Source of the DNA: Dioscorea cayenensis subsp. rotundata
Taxonomy: Eukaryota > Streptophyta > Magnoliopsida > Dioscoreales > Dioscoreaceae
Length of the DNA: 64,000 nucleotides
Reading direction: 5' to 3'
Assembly: GCF_009730915.1 (NCBI RefSeq)
Contig: NC_052474.1
Coordinates: 19,875,501-19,939,500 of the forward strand
Numbering within the stretch: position 1 is the stretch's first letter; each line of letters begins with the position of its first letter. The position numbers were made by a program, and so were the translations under genes. Below the pieces are notes generated by a model. That model was not told the origin of the DNA. It saw only the letters and a list, made by a program, of their open reading frames with translations, and did no database searches. Shown here piece after piece: positions 54,341 through 64,000 of the stretch.

Positions 54341-55966
54341 AATTTGTGTTGGTTTTCAATCAATTCTTTTATTCATGAAAAATATATTAAAACTATTTAA
54401 AATAAATAGCTATTGGAAAAAAAAAAATAATTAAATGAGCCTTAAGTTATCTATTGCTGAATTGTTTTTTACATTATGTATTTTATAAAATAAATACTTT
54501 TGTGAAAATTAGATGTATTTTCTCCTTTGTTTATGGGATGTTTGGCTCAGAAACAAAAGAATAATTAAAGGAGTTTATTTCAAAAAAAAGATGATATATC
54601 TTTTGTTATTTCTAAACAAAGAAAAAAGAATAAGCTTTTTTCGATCTTTTAGTATTCTCCAACCACATTTTTTAACAAATTTTAAAGAGATTTTAATTTT
54701 TTTTAAAAGCAAATAATTAGTGTGATTGTGTGTATTGGGGAAAACAAAAATAATAAATTTCAAAAATAATTTGAGAAATATCAAAGGTATACTATAGAAA
54801 TAGGTAAACTGTGAATATTCTCTATAAAAATAAATTTTGCTTTTATCCTTTTACAAAATATTGCTATATATATATATTTTTGAAGATCAAATATTAATTA
54901 TTTAATAATAGTCTAGACTACAGTTGATTTTTTAAAAATTAATTACGGACCAGTCACAATTTTTAGTTAATTTTTAAATTGATTTTTAACTTTATAAATA
55001 TATACATAAATAAGATTTTAAAGATTATATTAGTAATTATCTACTGTTGGATGCATATAAATTAGCAAAGTTTGATGGCATATCTATTTTTAATGAAAAA
55101 TAGATATGCCATCAATATATTTAAGCTTTTTTTTTTTACAAAAATAATAATAATAGTAATAGTAATAATAATAATTATAATAATAATAGACTCTTGGAAA
55201 ACACCACTCTTTTTCTATAAATGGTTCAATTGATGAGTCTAAATCATCTCGCCAAAGTTTGAGAAACACTAATATAAATATAAAATTATAGACCTAGTCT
55301 TACTATTTAATCTTTGCCTTTCAAATTATCTCCATAGAACCCCTTATTAGTTATTAGTATGTTATTGCAACATTAATTTTTTTTAAAAAAATAAAAAATA
55401 AAATAAGAACTTGTAACAAGATAAGAATAAAGTGAAAGAAATTGCATTAACTTAATTATCGGCATTAACTCCTGAAGTATTAATACTCAAAAGCCATTTT
55501 ACCTTTCTAATTATAAAAATACCCAGTTTATACTACATTGGTAAATAAATAAATATTTTATCTATATTGAAAAATAATTTATTTTTAAGTAAAAAATATC
55601 TACAAAAATCCATTCCAAAAGCCAAAAATGCATTGATAGTAAAAAAACTAATCTAAGTTTTTTATTTCATGTAATTTCTTCAAAATCGTGAAATAAGTGG
55701 CCATCCTCAAAAATATACCATAGGTTTTTTTGTATTTATCCTTTTACTTATATAAATTTTTAAAATATATTTAAAAATATAAATACGGGAATAACTTTTT
55801 TTTTTATATTATAAATGACAAATAAAAATAATTAATGATCTCTTGATTAATCCCTATCTAAAGCGTTCATCCTAATAAAAAGATAAATTCTAAATCTATG
55901 ACATACGCTACGAATGTATAAATATGTTAAGAGATTAACTCTATTCTACATAAATATTTTTTATAC

Positions 55967-56005
<39 letters not shown>

Positions 56006-56490
56006 GCAATAAATTATTAAACATTAATTTTACCAAATTAAACATTACTAGACCCTTTCACTAATTTACCACCATTTTCAGTTGACCTCCTCTCACCGTT
56101 GATGGTGATATGGTACTGATCTCGAGGCAATGCCATCTCTCAAAAACCCCAAAATACCCTTGATAGGGAACTATATAATAATCTCTTCATCAACTACTCA
56201 CCACCAACTCTCTCACTCTCTTTATCGATTCCTTACTTTCAAATGTTCGAACATTTTCGTTGAGTTTTTCATCGATAAAGATCCAATTCATCCTCAAAAG
56301 AAGCGATTTTCTTCGAAATTTTGTTCAATTTGAGGTGGAATTCATATTTCGATCGAGTGTTTGCCAGAATGCGATGATAATTCGAAGGATTTCTTTTGAT
56401 TTCTCCAAGAAAAGCGCGGATTTTTAAACCCTAGATCCATGCTTCTTTAATTTTAATGGGAAGTGTAGACGAAGAGAAGGAGCGATCTTG
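54341..56490. other. Intergenic, extremely AT-rich, with (TAA)n microsatellites; TBL leader at right end
   Basis: AT-rich DNA with trinucleotide tracts at about 55146-55189 and 55969-56005 ((TAA)n). No ORF is credible. From about 56200 the sequence becomes CT-rich and then resembles a 5' leader of the TBL gene (ctctctcactctctttatcg). Confidence 0.6.
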
Positions 56491-59400
56491 ATGGTTTCGT
56501 CGGCGGCGTGGAGCTTCAGCCGGAGCTCGTCGGCGCGATTATCCACCAGAACCACGAGTTTCAACAGTCATCGCAAATGGTTTCCCTCTGCCGCTGCTTC
56601 CTCGCTAAGCTTGATCGCCATCGTCTTCTTGTTCTCCTCCCTTGTCTGCGCCTTCTACTTGTTCACTGTCTGGCGGATCCCAGCTCCCGACCCTGAGTTC
56701 TTCTCCGGCGCCGGGCAGTATTGTGACGTCTTCGCTGGGAGTTGGATCCTGGACGATGCCTACCCGATTTACAACAGCTCCGAGTGCCCCTTCGCTGAGC
56801 GTGGTTTCAATTGCCTCGGTAATGGCCGGAATGACACCGGTTACTTGCGGTGGCGTTGGAAGCCTAGCAGTTGTGACATCCCGAGATTCGATGCTCGGGA
56901 GGCTTTGCGGAGATTGAGGGGCAAAAGGATTGTTTTTGTTGGGGATTCGATGAGCAGGACGCAGTGGGAGTCATTTATTTGCATGCTGATGACTGGAGTG
57001 GATGATAAACAGAGTGTGTATGAGGTGAATGGGAATCAGATCTCGAAGACGATAGGGTTCTTAGGAGTGAAGTTTGGGGGCTTTAATTTGAGTGTGGAGT
57101 TCTTCCGGTCTGTGTTTCTTGTGCAGCAGGGATTGCCGCCAAAGCAGGGACCTAGGAGAGTTCGGTCCACGCTGAAGTTAGACACGCTGGATGTGATGAA
57201 CAAGAGATGGATGAATTCAGATGTTCTTGTATTCAATACCGGGCATTGGTGGACGGCTACTAAACTGTTTGAAATGTGAGTTTCTCTTTATCTGGTTATG
57301 TTTAGGTGATCCGTGGCCTTATTGGTTGACAATTTGTGCTCATTGAATTGTTATGCATTTTATGGTGAGCTGTGTCTGCTTGTTCTACTTAGCTGGTTCT
57401 TTTCATGAAATTGATTTTTCTATTGGTTGAATCTCTTACATTTTAACTTCTATATGGCTTTTTCATGCGTTAGCTTAGAATCTTGTGATACATATTTGCT
57501 TCTTCTTGTGATGTATCTCATTTTGATTAATGATGATGTAAATGAAGCTGTGAGTTTTCATCTTGCAATTAGAATTCATGCTTTAGAATGATGCTATAAC
57601 TCTTCCTGATGGTTATTCCTGGTTGGAGTAAGAAGAGACCAGTATAGGCGGTTTCATTATCCTTCTTTAACTTGAATACAAAAAGTTGAAAGCACTTCTG
57701 ACCTGAACTAACAATGTGATCTTGAGGTCTTGTGTATATTTAGTATGATTGCCTGATGTACCAAGATGACGCCATGTTGTGATCAAGAGTTATTTACCCA
57801 TTCTGAGATTCTTTATATTGTGCTAATAGCAATTCTAAAACATTTTATATCAGTGGATGCTATTTTCAGTTTGGCGGATTGTTGAAGCTTGGATTACCTG
57901 TCACTGCTGCCTTCAAGATGGCGCTTGAAACTTGGGCTTCCTGGGTTGAGACATCAGTCAACACAAATAGAACGCATGTATTTTTGCGGACTTTTGAGCC
58001 CTCTCATTGGAGGTATGCTGTTCATGTTTCCAAGCAGATGAGTTTAAGGACCACATTTTTGGTATTATTGTGCCCTTGAACCAGATGAATTAGATGGCAT
58101 ATTTTCTCTCATATCACACAATAGTGATTTGATATAAGATCTTAACTTTAACTTCGGTTAGCTTTTGGCTTTTGCTTGTGTGTGAATATCATCAGCAACA
58201 ACTGGCATGTTGGATGAAATCTCCTAGTTCATAGGAACCAAAATTTCCCCACCAATTTTTGTTCCTCTTTTCCGGCTTTGAATTGTCATAATATAATATT
58301 CATATAGCAGGATCGAGGCTGCCAAACAAACTATATTTTGCATTAATATTGAATTTGTAAACCTTTTCAATAATTAAGCTATCAAACAGTAGTCTGATCT
58401 CTCCTTCATGTTATTATGTTATCTATGTAGTTTTCCACAGCAAATGAATTTTAAATTCAAGATCATGTACAATGATATAATTTTTGGTCCTTCTGGACAT
58501 GTTTGATGTGCTCTAAATATCAAAGATTAAACGTCCGAACAATGCAAATTGCTGCTTGTTTCATGTCCTGCGTGTTAGCTCCTTGCTATATCATGCTTTA
58601 TTCATACACAGGTGACAAAACCTGAAAGCAACATTATTTTCTGCCAGTGATTCAAAACAAAAGGTCTGTGAAGTGACAGATCAACCCGCTTCTGAAGCGA
58701 TAGGTGATGATCGGAGCGAATTTGGGGACATCATAAGAGAAGTAGTTGGGAAAATGAGAGCTTCTGTGACAGTTCTTAACGTGACATTGATGGGAAAATT
58801 TCGTAGTGATGCTCATGTTGGCACTTGGGGCTACCCGTCATCCATCCTCGATTGCAGCCATTGGTGTCTTCCTGGAGTTCCTGATGCTTGGAATGAGCTT
58901 CTATTGTCTTCTCTATTTACAAATGGTATAATTTTCCTTCTGGCAACACATCGCTATAGAAGCCATACCATTCTATTTAGTAGGCTTGATCACAGCCATA
59001 TCATTTTTCCTGTTTTGAACTCTTCTTGTTGTCAATCATGAAGATAGCTAGATCCTATATAGCATATTCTGGTTTTTTATTCTTTTAGTGCATATGATTC
59101 ATGCATTAGGGCTCACTGTGTGCAGTAGGGAAACAGGCCCCTTCATTTTCTGTGTAAATTTAATGATTACTTGTCACTAAAGCAGGAACCCTAGTACTTG
59201 TGGCACATTCTTAAGTTTTCACCTATAGTAACTCTTTTGTTAATGATATTTCTACCAAAAATTTGACATTGATTATTGATGCATACTCTAGGCTGTTTGT
59301 TTTTCACCCATGAACTAGCAAAAACTTTGTTTATCAGAAAAACAAATTTAAGGCTGAGTCAGGCCTTAATTTATGATAAGCTGCAGATTCGATGATGAGT

Positions 59401-59595
59401 TTTTTTTTCCTGTTGCACTGAAACTTTTGTCATTGTTGGTTTTCTTTGTTTTTTTACTAATCTATGGGTGGTTAAACATGGCAGCCGCATAATATTGAAT
59501 AGCAGTGTGCTTTTTATTTTGTTACCATTCATCTCTGTTATTTATTTATTTATATATTTATTCTCTTTGCAGACTGGAGAAAGTTTGGGAAATAA
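56491..59595 (+). CDS. Trichome birefringence-like (TBL/DUF231) polysaccharide O-acetyltransferase
   Basis: A Golgi type II membrane protein that adds O-acetyl groups to wall polysaccharides (xylan, mannan or pectin, depending on clade). Exons: 56491-57275, 57854-58012, 58648-58925 and 59573-59595. Together they give 414 residues, all in frame. One transmembrane helix spans residues 39-61 (LSLIAIVFLFSSLVCAFYLF). The TBL N-domain starts near residue 78 (CDVFAGSWILDDAYPIYNSS). The catalytic GDS Ser is in VFVGDSMSRTQWES (151-153). The partner Asp-x-x-His is in DCSHWCLPGVPDAWN (383-386), so the triad is intact. The tiny last exon supplies the final residues DWRKFGK after Asn. Clade within the family is not resolved. 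Confidence 0.94.
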
Positions 59596-61370
59596 TCACT
59601 GGAATTGACAAACATCATTTGTTCTGTCATAACTTTCTGGTTTTCATCCAACAGATGTAGAGGACAGAGCTTGGTTTTATATCTCTGAGATGCAGTCATC
59701 TACTGAGATTTTCCTTTTTTTTTAATTCTTTTTGTAAAATGACAAGTACTGTTATCAATTAAATTGTATGTATTGACTTTTATCTAGTAAAACCCAATTC
59801 AATTCTTTGAACAGTACTATGCTATAGGGTGTTCTGTGGCATCCACAAATGATGTATCCATCTCTGCTGTAATCCAATATTTGTTATTTCTGAAGTATTA
59901 CATTATATATATATATATATATATGACAGTTTGACATTTAACATTTTGCAGGTTCAAATTTTCTTTCTTTCTTACAGATGGCTTCAGATTGTCAAATTTT
60001 GTCAAAACACAGAGTTGATCCTGTGTGGAGCTCAGTTGCACAAAGTTTCCGTCTTTCACCGCCGGTAAGTTGCTCATGCCATAACATTTTGAATTAATTC
60101 TCATAAAAAGTATTTGCATTGGTCATAAATCACATTCCTCTGTACATTGTTTTCTTCAAAACTAAGGAAAAAGTTTACCACACACTAGATGATCATAAGT
60201 CCTATAAAATAACTGTATCTGTGACTCTTTGATTTGCTCAAACTTGTAACCTTATTTTACTTGCTCAGATGTTCAGGCATTCATTTGCTTACAGCAACAA
60301 CATCTCTGTTTTATGATGATAATGATAATGATCTTGTACAAAAAAAAAAATTGCAGGGTTGTGTGTATCCCAAAAATGGAGCAACAAATTGTTCATGATG
60401 GAATGTTTATGTTGACGAGGCCATGCACGTGGGATTGCAAGTTGAGTTTTGACAACCTATTTTTATATTAGGATCTGACTGACACATTGCCACATAGCTT
60501 TCTTGCTTTTCAGCAGACATGAGTCTGATGCAAAAGAGACTGCAGTGTTTTTTTTTTGCAGATAGATCAACTTGATTCATTATTTGCATGATTGGCCTCT
60601 CTGTCCCCACAGTTACAACTCTGTTCACACAATTATTATTATTGTTTTTTTTTTGGACATTTATTTATTTTATTTATTTTATTTATTTATTGTTGTCTGT
60701 TGAATTTAATATAAAATAATATTTACTATAGAGCTGTTATCATTTGCTAATTTTGAATTAAGATCTATTGTTCTTGTATTTAGGATATGTTTGGATACTT
60801 AATTTATATTTGGTTTTTCTTTCTGTAATGTTTTTTTCTTCTTTTGAAGTAGATAGATAATTTAATTTAGATATAAAACAATCATCATGAACAATATATA
60901 TATAGATATTAGACTTTGATCTCTGGTTTTCTATATATATACCATTTAAGATTTATTTTTTTAATTCAAACCCAAAGCTAAAACAATTCCAATATAAACA
61001 GGAATAACTCTTAATCTAGGAACCAAGAATAAACAATCAACATTGAATAAAAAAACATACATTTCACCTTCTTCTTCTTCTTCTTCTTCTCCCAAAGTAA
61101 ACACTACTCAACATAGAAAAATTCTGAAAGAAACAATATGCATTAAAAAAAAAACATATATAAATTTCATCTTCCAACACTCCAAGAACCCTAGCTAGCA
61201 TGATTCTTCTCACACCACAATCAACCAAAATATCACAAAGATCAACAAAAACAAAAGAAAAATAGAACAAACACAAACACAAACTTCATTCACAACATAC
61301 TCTTTTTATACACACAAACACACTCAACTCTTTACCTCAACTAACTTAACAAGAAACACTACTTCAAATT
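59596..61370. other. Intergenic between TBL and bHLH genes (convergent 3' ends)
   Basis: Holds the TBL 3' untranslated region, a (TA)n tract near 59905-59924, CTT microsatellite sequence at about 61070-61090 and the 3' flank of the bHLH gene. Splice-like words near 59950-60070 tempted a further exon, but no coding signature supports it. Confidence 0.5.
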
Positions 61371-61967
61371 TCAGTGATAATAATTTGTAGTATTAGTAGT
61401 AGTAGTACTAGTAGTAGTAGTACTAGTGGTAAACCCAAACCCTGATCCAGCAGCAGCAGTTGGTGCTCCAATGGCAGAAGATGAAGAAGATGGAGATGAT
61501 GAAGAAGCTGCATGGCCATGACCATGACCACCCCATTCCATATCTTCAACTCCAACAAACACTGCAGCAGTTTCCTGCAATGGAACACCAGCCTGCAACT
61601 CCTGCACCTGCCTTTTCAAGAACTTCACATACCTCACAGCCTCATCCAACATTGAAGCAGTGTCCATCTTTGTTCCACCAGGGACCATCCTCTGAAGTAT
61701 TCTAATCCTTTCACTGATCCTTTCTCTCCTGTGTCTCGCCGCCACGCTCTGCGGTTCATCGCTTATTCTCACGTTCCTTCTCTTCGGCTTTTTTATCGTC
61801 GCCGGATCGATATCCACCGGCTGCATGGCTGCTATTTTATACATCATCTCCTTCATTGCTCCCAATCTGCATTCCTCCTCCTCCTCCTCCTCTCCTTCAT
61901 CTTCATACCCTTCCATTAGCTCATTCATATACTCTAATGGTGTACTACTTGTTTTCTCTAAGTTCAT
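61371..61967 (-). CDS. HECATE-type bHLH transcription factor
   Basis: Nuclear regulator; HECATE proteins control gynoecium and carpel development and stem-cell balance and respond to auxin and cytokinin. Intronless, 198 residues from the ATG at 61967. Residues 20-33 are a long Glu-rich stretch. The HEC-specific lead-in [19 protein letters not shown] (42-60) precedes the bHLH at about 74-123 ([20 protein letters not shown], then [20 protein letters not shown]). The basic region lacks the canonical His-Glu-Arg E-box contacts (Gln-x-x-Ala instead), as is usual in this clade. The C-terminus is Ser/Ala and then Thr-repeat low complexity, with a Gly-His run. HEC1/2 versus HEC3 is not resolved. Confidence 0.93.
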   Translation of the reverse strand: MNLEKTSSTPLEYMNELMEGYEDEGEEEEEEECRLGAMKEMMYKIAAMQPVDIDPATIKKPKRRNVRISDEPQSVAARHRRERISERIRILQRMVPGGTKMDTASMLDEAVRYVKFLKRQVQELQAGVPLQETAAVFVGVEDMEWGGHGHGHAASSSSPSSSSSAIGAPTAAAGSGFGFTTSTTTTSTTTTNTTNYYH

Positions 61968-62351
61968 GTTACTAGTGTTGTTGCTATTCTTGTTCTTGTT
62001 CTTGTTGTTATGATGTATATATATATATATATGATATATTTATTTATATATATATATAAGATAAGGTATGGAGGGAAATGAACAAATTGTACAGCTGTGC
62101 TCCTCGTGAAGTATTGCAGGCTTTTACACATCCCTAGATCTCTATCCATGTTTTTCTTTTCTTTTTTATGGGGTATGAATGCAAGGTGGTTTGGTTTCTT
62201 GATGTTTGGTCATTCAACACTGATTGTTATCTTATCAACAACGTATTCTAGTGTTATATCAAATTAAAAATTAACATTGTGTTGGAATCCAGGAAACAAA
62301 ATCTATTTCTTTCAATCATGCAGTAACAATTTCAAATTTAAGGCTATGCAG
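61968..62351. other. Upstream region of the HEC-like gene
   Basis: Contains (TA)n tracts at about 62018-62032 and 62046-62058 that could serve as TATA sequence, then AT-rich DNA. No other gene. Confidence 0.5.
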
Positions 62352-62555
62352 TTACTGAGCTGTGCTTGACCAATTCAGTAGCATCCTCTTATAGTCACAG
62401 AAATTCTCAAAACAAACATCAAGTCTTGGATCATTGATCTTAAGTTTCCAATGTCCATCACTATAGTTTGCCTTCTGAGCTTCTCTTCTATGCCATTCTA
62501 ATCCTGCCTTCTGCTTTGTTCTCAGCAAACAAAATTTCTGCAACTTTTTAGGCAT
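62352..62555 (-). CDS. Unidentified small ORF or last exon, 67 aa, next to the CACTA insertion
   Basis: An open frame from MPKKLQKFCLLRTKQKAG to LLNWSSTAQ and stop. It has non-random composition (basic start, then WKLKINDPRLDVCFENFCDY). It could be a small gene or the last exon of a gene, with acceptor sequence gtaag/tgtag immediately upstream. The CACTA terminus begins only a few bases away at 62560, so the insertion may have separated it from its original upstream part. Function unknown. Confidence 0.35.
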   Translation of the reverse strand: MPKKLQKFCLLRTKQKAGLEWHRREAQKANYSDGHWKLKINDPRLDVCFENFCDYKRMLLNWSSTAQ

Positions 62556-62559
62556 CTTA

Positions 62560-64000
62560 CACTACACAAAAAAAGTGTTTTTGAGGCGGTTTTTAAAGCT
62601 CTATAGAGGCGGTTATACCCGCCTCATAGATATAGTGTTGGTTTTTACCCGCCTCAAACCGCTCAGTATCGATCGGCTCTACATTTTTAGAGTCGGTTTC
62701 AGTATCAACCGATTGGGGTAAGTTTCATCTCATCAAGCGGTTTTTTTAATAACAAAGTAGAGCGGTTATAACCGCCTCTATAGCTACTAAGTTTCATTAT
62801 CTTTCAATAGTTTTAGAGGTGGTTATAACCGCCTCTATAGCTACTAAGTTTTGATTGCCTTCTAATAGTTTTACATGTGGTTATAATCTATACAAATTAT
62901 AAGTGGTAGAGGTGGTTATAACCGCCTCCATAGCTATTAAGCCTCAATAGTTTTAGAGGCGGTTATAACCGCCTCTATAGCTAATAATTTCTTACATGTT
63001 CATATTTTTAGAGGTGGTTATAACCACCTCTAAATTTATTTATTAATTGAATTTAATTAAATTTTAATTTATTTTCCTACTAATAATAAATAAATTTGTT
63101 TAACCTGTAAATCAAAAACATAAATCTTTCAATACATTCAAACATATGCTAAATTCAATTTCATCAACTTTTATTGACAAGTTATGAGCTAAAGTGCAAT
63201 ATATTTTGATTAATAACAAAATGTAAAGAGTTTACACTATTCATGTACTTTCATTACAAAATATATTTTGGGTTAATTACACAAAGTAAAAAACTTCATA
63301 TCCTCTTCATCTTCAACCCACTTGATCTTAACTATGAATTCTCTAAAATCTGCAAAAACATATAAATGAAGCAAGTTAGAGACCATGAATGCATGATTAA
63401 CTAGGAGTATTCATGCAAGAGAGATAAGTAACATGGAGTTGCAATATATAAGAACAAAACAGGACACCAGCCTTGCCATTATAAAAACATAAATAAAAAA
63501 CAGAGACTACATTTCAGCTGAAGCCTAAGCCAACATCAACAGATCATAGCCTCCTATTCTTTTTCTTTATGGTCGCACATACTTGTAACTTGTGATAAGG
63601 AAATGCATCATCAGGAACAAAGAGAAAAGTTTTGGGATAAACACCCTTCCATTCACAAGTCATTGATCCAGATGATGTCAACTCAATATAACTTGGATGG
63701 TTGTAAACTGAAAGTTTATATGTAAACTCATAATCTTCAGCTGCTAGACAAATGCCAATAACTGGGAGTGCAATCCCTTCAGCTAAATATCTATTAATTA
63801 GGAGGAACAGACGATTATCAGGAGAGATAAGAATGTCAAATTCTTGATCAGTAACACGTACATCAAAGCAGGATTCATAGCTGAATAATTGAACTGCAGT
63901 TTTTTATGGTTGTTTGCAACATGCTGAGAAAGACTTGTCATGCAACCTTTAAATGAACAAAGAGGGCAAAAGCATTGTGCATAAATGCATGACTTCTGGT
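62560..64000. mobile_element. CACTA (En/Spm) transposon terminus, extends beyond the right edge
   Basis: Begins cactacacaaaaaaagtg directly after TTA (62557-62559), the usual 3-bp target. The next 470 bases carry at least six copies of a palindromic subterminal repeat like gaggcggttataaccgcctc (for example near 62762, 62816, 62910, 62957 and 63011), separated by AT-rich spacers with tatagctactaag. This arrangement is diagnostic of CACTA termini. No opposite terminus (tgtagtg) was found before the window end, so the sequence to the right, including the SINA-like gene, may lie inside the element. Confidence 0.8.
63544..64000 (-). CDS. SINA-like RING E3 ubiquitin ligase, C-terminal part (RING beyond the right edge; one frameshift)
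   Basis: SINA-type ligases bind substrates through a SIAH zinc finger and a TRAF-like domain and ubiquitinate them. Visible here: the second half of the SIAH zinc finger (CIYAQCFCPLC, then SLSQHVANNH) at about 63910-63990 and the TRAF-like domain from SYESCFDVRVTDQEFDILI through KTFLFVPDDAFPYHKLQVC, ending at the TGA at 63544. Between them a run of six T (63900-63905, + strand) is one base short of the length that would keep the frame: one frameshift, or an unusual splice. The gene lies within about 1 kb of a CACTA terminus and may be a captured fragment or a nearby host gene. Confidence 0.72.

Noticed and set aside
59898-60628. Possible extra exons or a small gene after TBL
   Set aside because: Splice-like words occur, but the TBL frame already ends properly at 59595 and the open frames show no family signature.

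Overview
The window is nuclear DNA of a flowering plant. It carries intron-rich land-plant genes (PI 4-kinase beta, lysyl-tRNA synthetase, Lhcb4/CP29, a PIN auxin carrier, a PLS-type PPR protein, a plastid acyl-ACP desaturase, a TBL acetyltransferase and a HECATE-type bHLH). These genes sit in very AT-rich intergenic DNA full of transposon debris. A monocot is plausible because the GH18 chitinase resembles the bulb/tuber class, but this is a guess from one gene.

Layout. 1-6.6 kb: the 5' part of PI4K-beta on the minus strand, with its kinase core beyond the left edge. 6.6-11.2 kb: intergenic, with a CACGTG cluster, an inverted repeat and a 1-kb TIR element. 11.2-12.5 kb: GH18 chitinase (-). 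14.1-19.7 kb: lysyl-tRNA synthetase (-), about 17 exons. 19.9-31.9 kb: a tandem array of an anonymous 1.8-1.9-kb unit. It is split by a nearly full-length but decayed L1-type LINE (perfect 11-bp target duplication) and by a Harbinger-like MITE. 32.0 kb: tRNA-Thr(TGU) (-). 33-44 kb: three small related genes of unknown function (two -, one +), interspersed with fossil LTRs and the CP29 gene (-). 44.5-47.4 kb: PIN6-like carrier (-), divergent from an intronless PPR gene (+, 49.0-50.6 kb). 51.0-52.3 kb: acyl-ACP desaturase (-). 53.4 kb: a small lysine-rich protein (-). 56.5-59.6 kb: TBL gene (+). 61.4-62.0 kb: HEC-like bHLH (-). 62.56 kb to the right edge: one terminus of a CACTA transposon with palindromic subterminal repeats, followed by the 3' part of a SINA-like E3 ligase gene (-) that may lie inside the element.

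The genes do not form a pathway; this is an ordinary plant gene neighbourhood. The most interesting features are: (i) the cluster of 63-75-residue proteins that begin Met-Gly-x-x-Leu-Ser-Cys and end in an Arg-Pro-Gly-Leu motif; (ii) the 81-nt, stop-free, in-phase desaturase intron; (iii) the nested repeat/LINE/MITE structure, which gives a relative insertion chronology; and (iv) single-base homopolymer frameshifts in three otherwise well conserved genes (LysRS, PIN6-like, SINA-like), which are either assembly errors or real lesions. Exon limits were read by eye from splice consensus and family alignment and may be off by a few bases.
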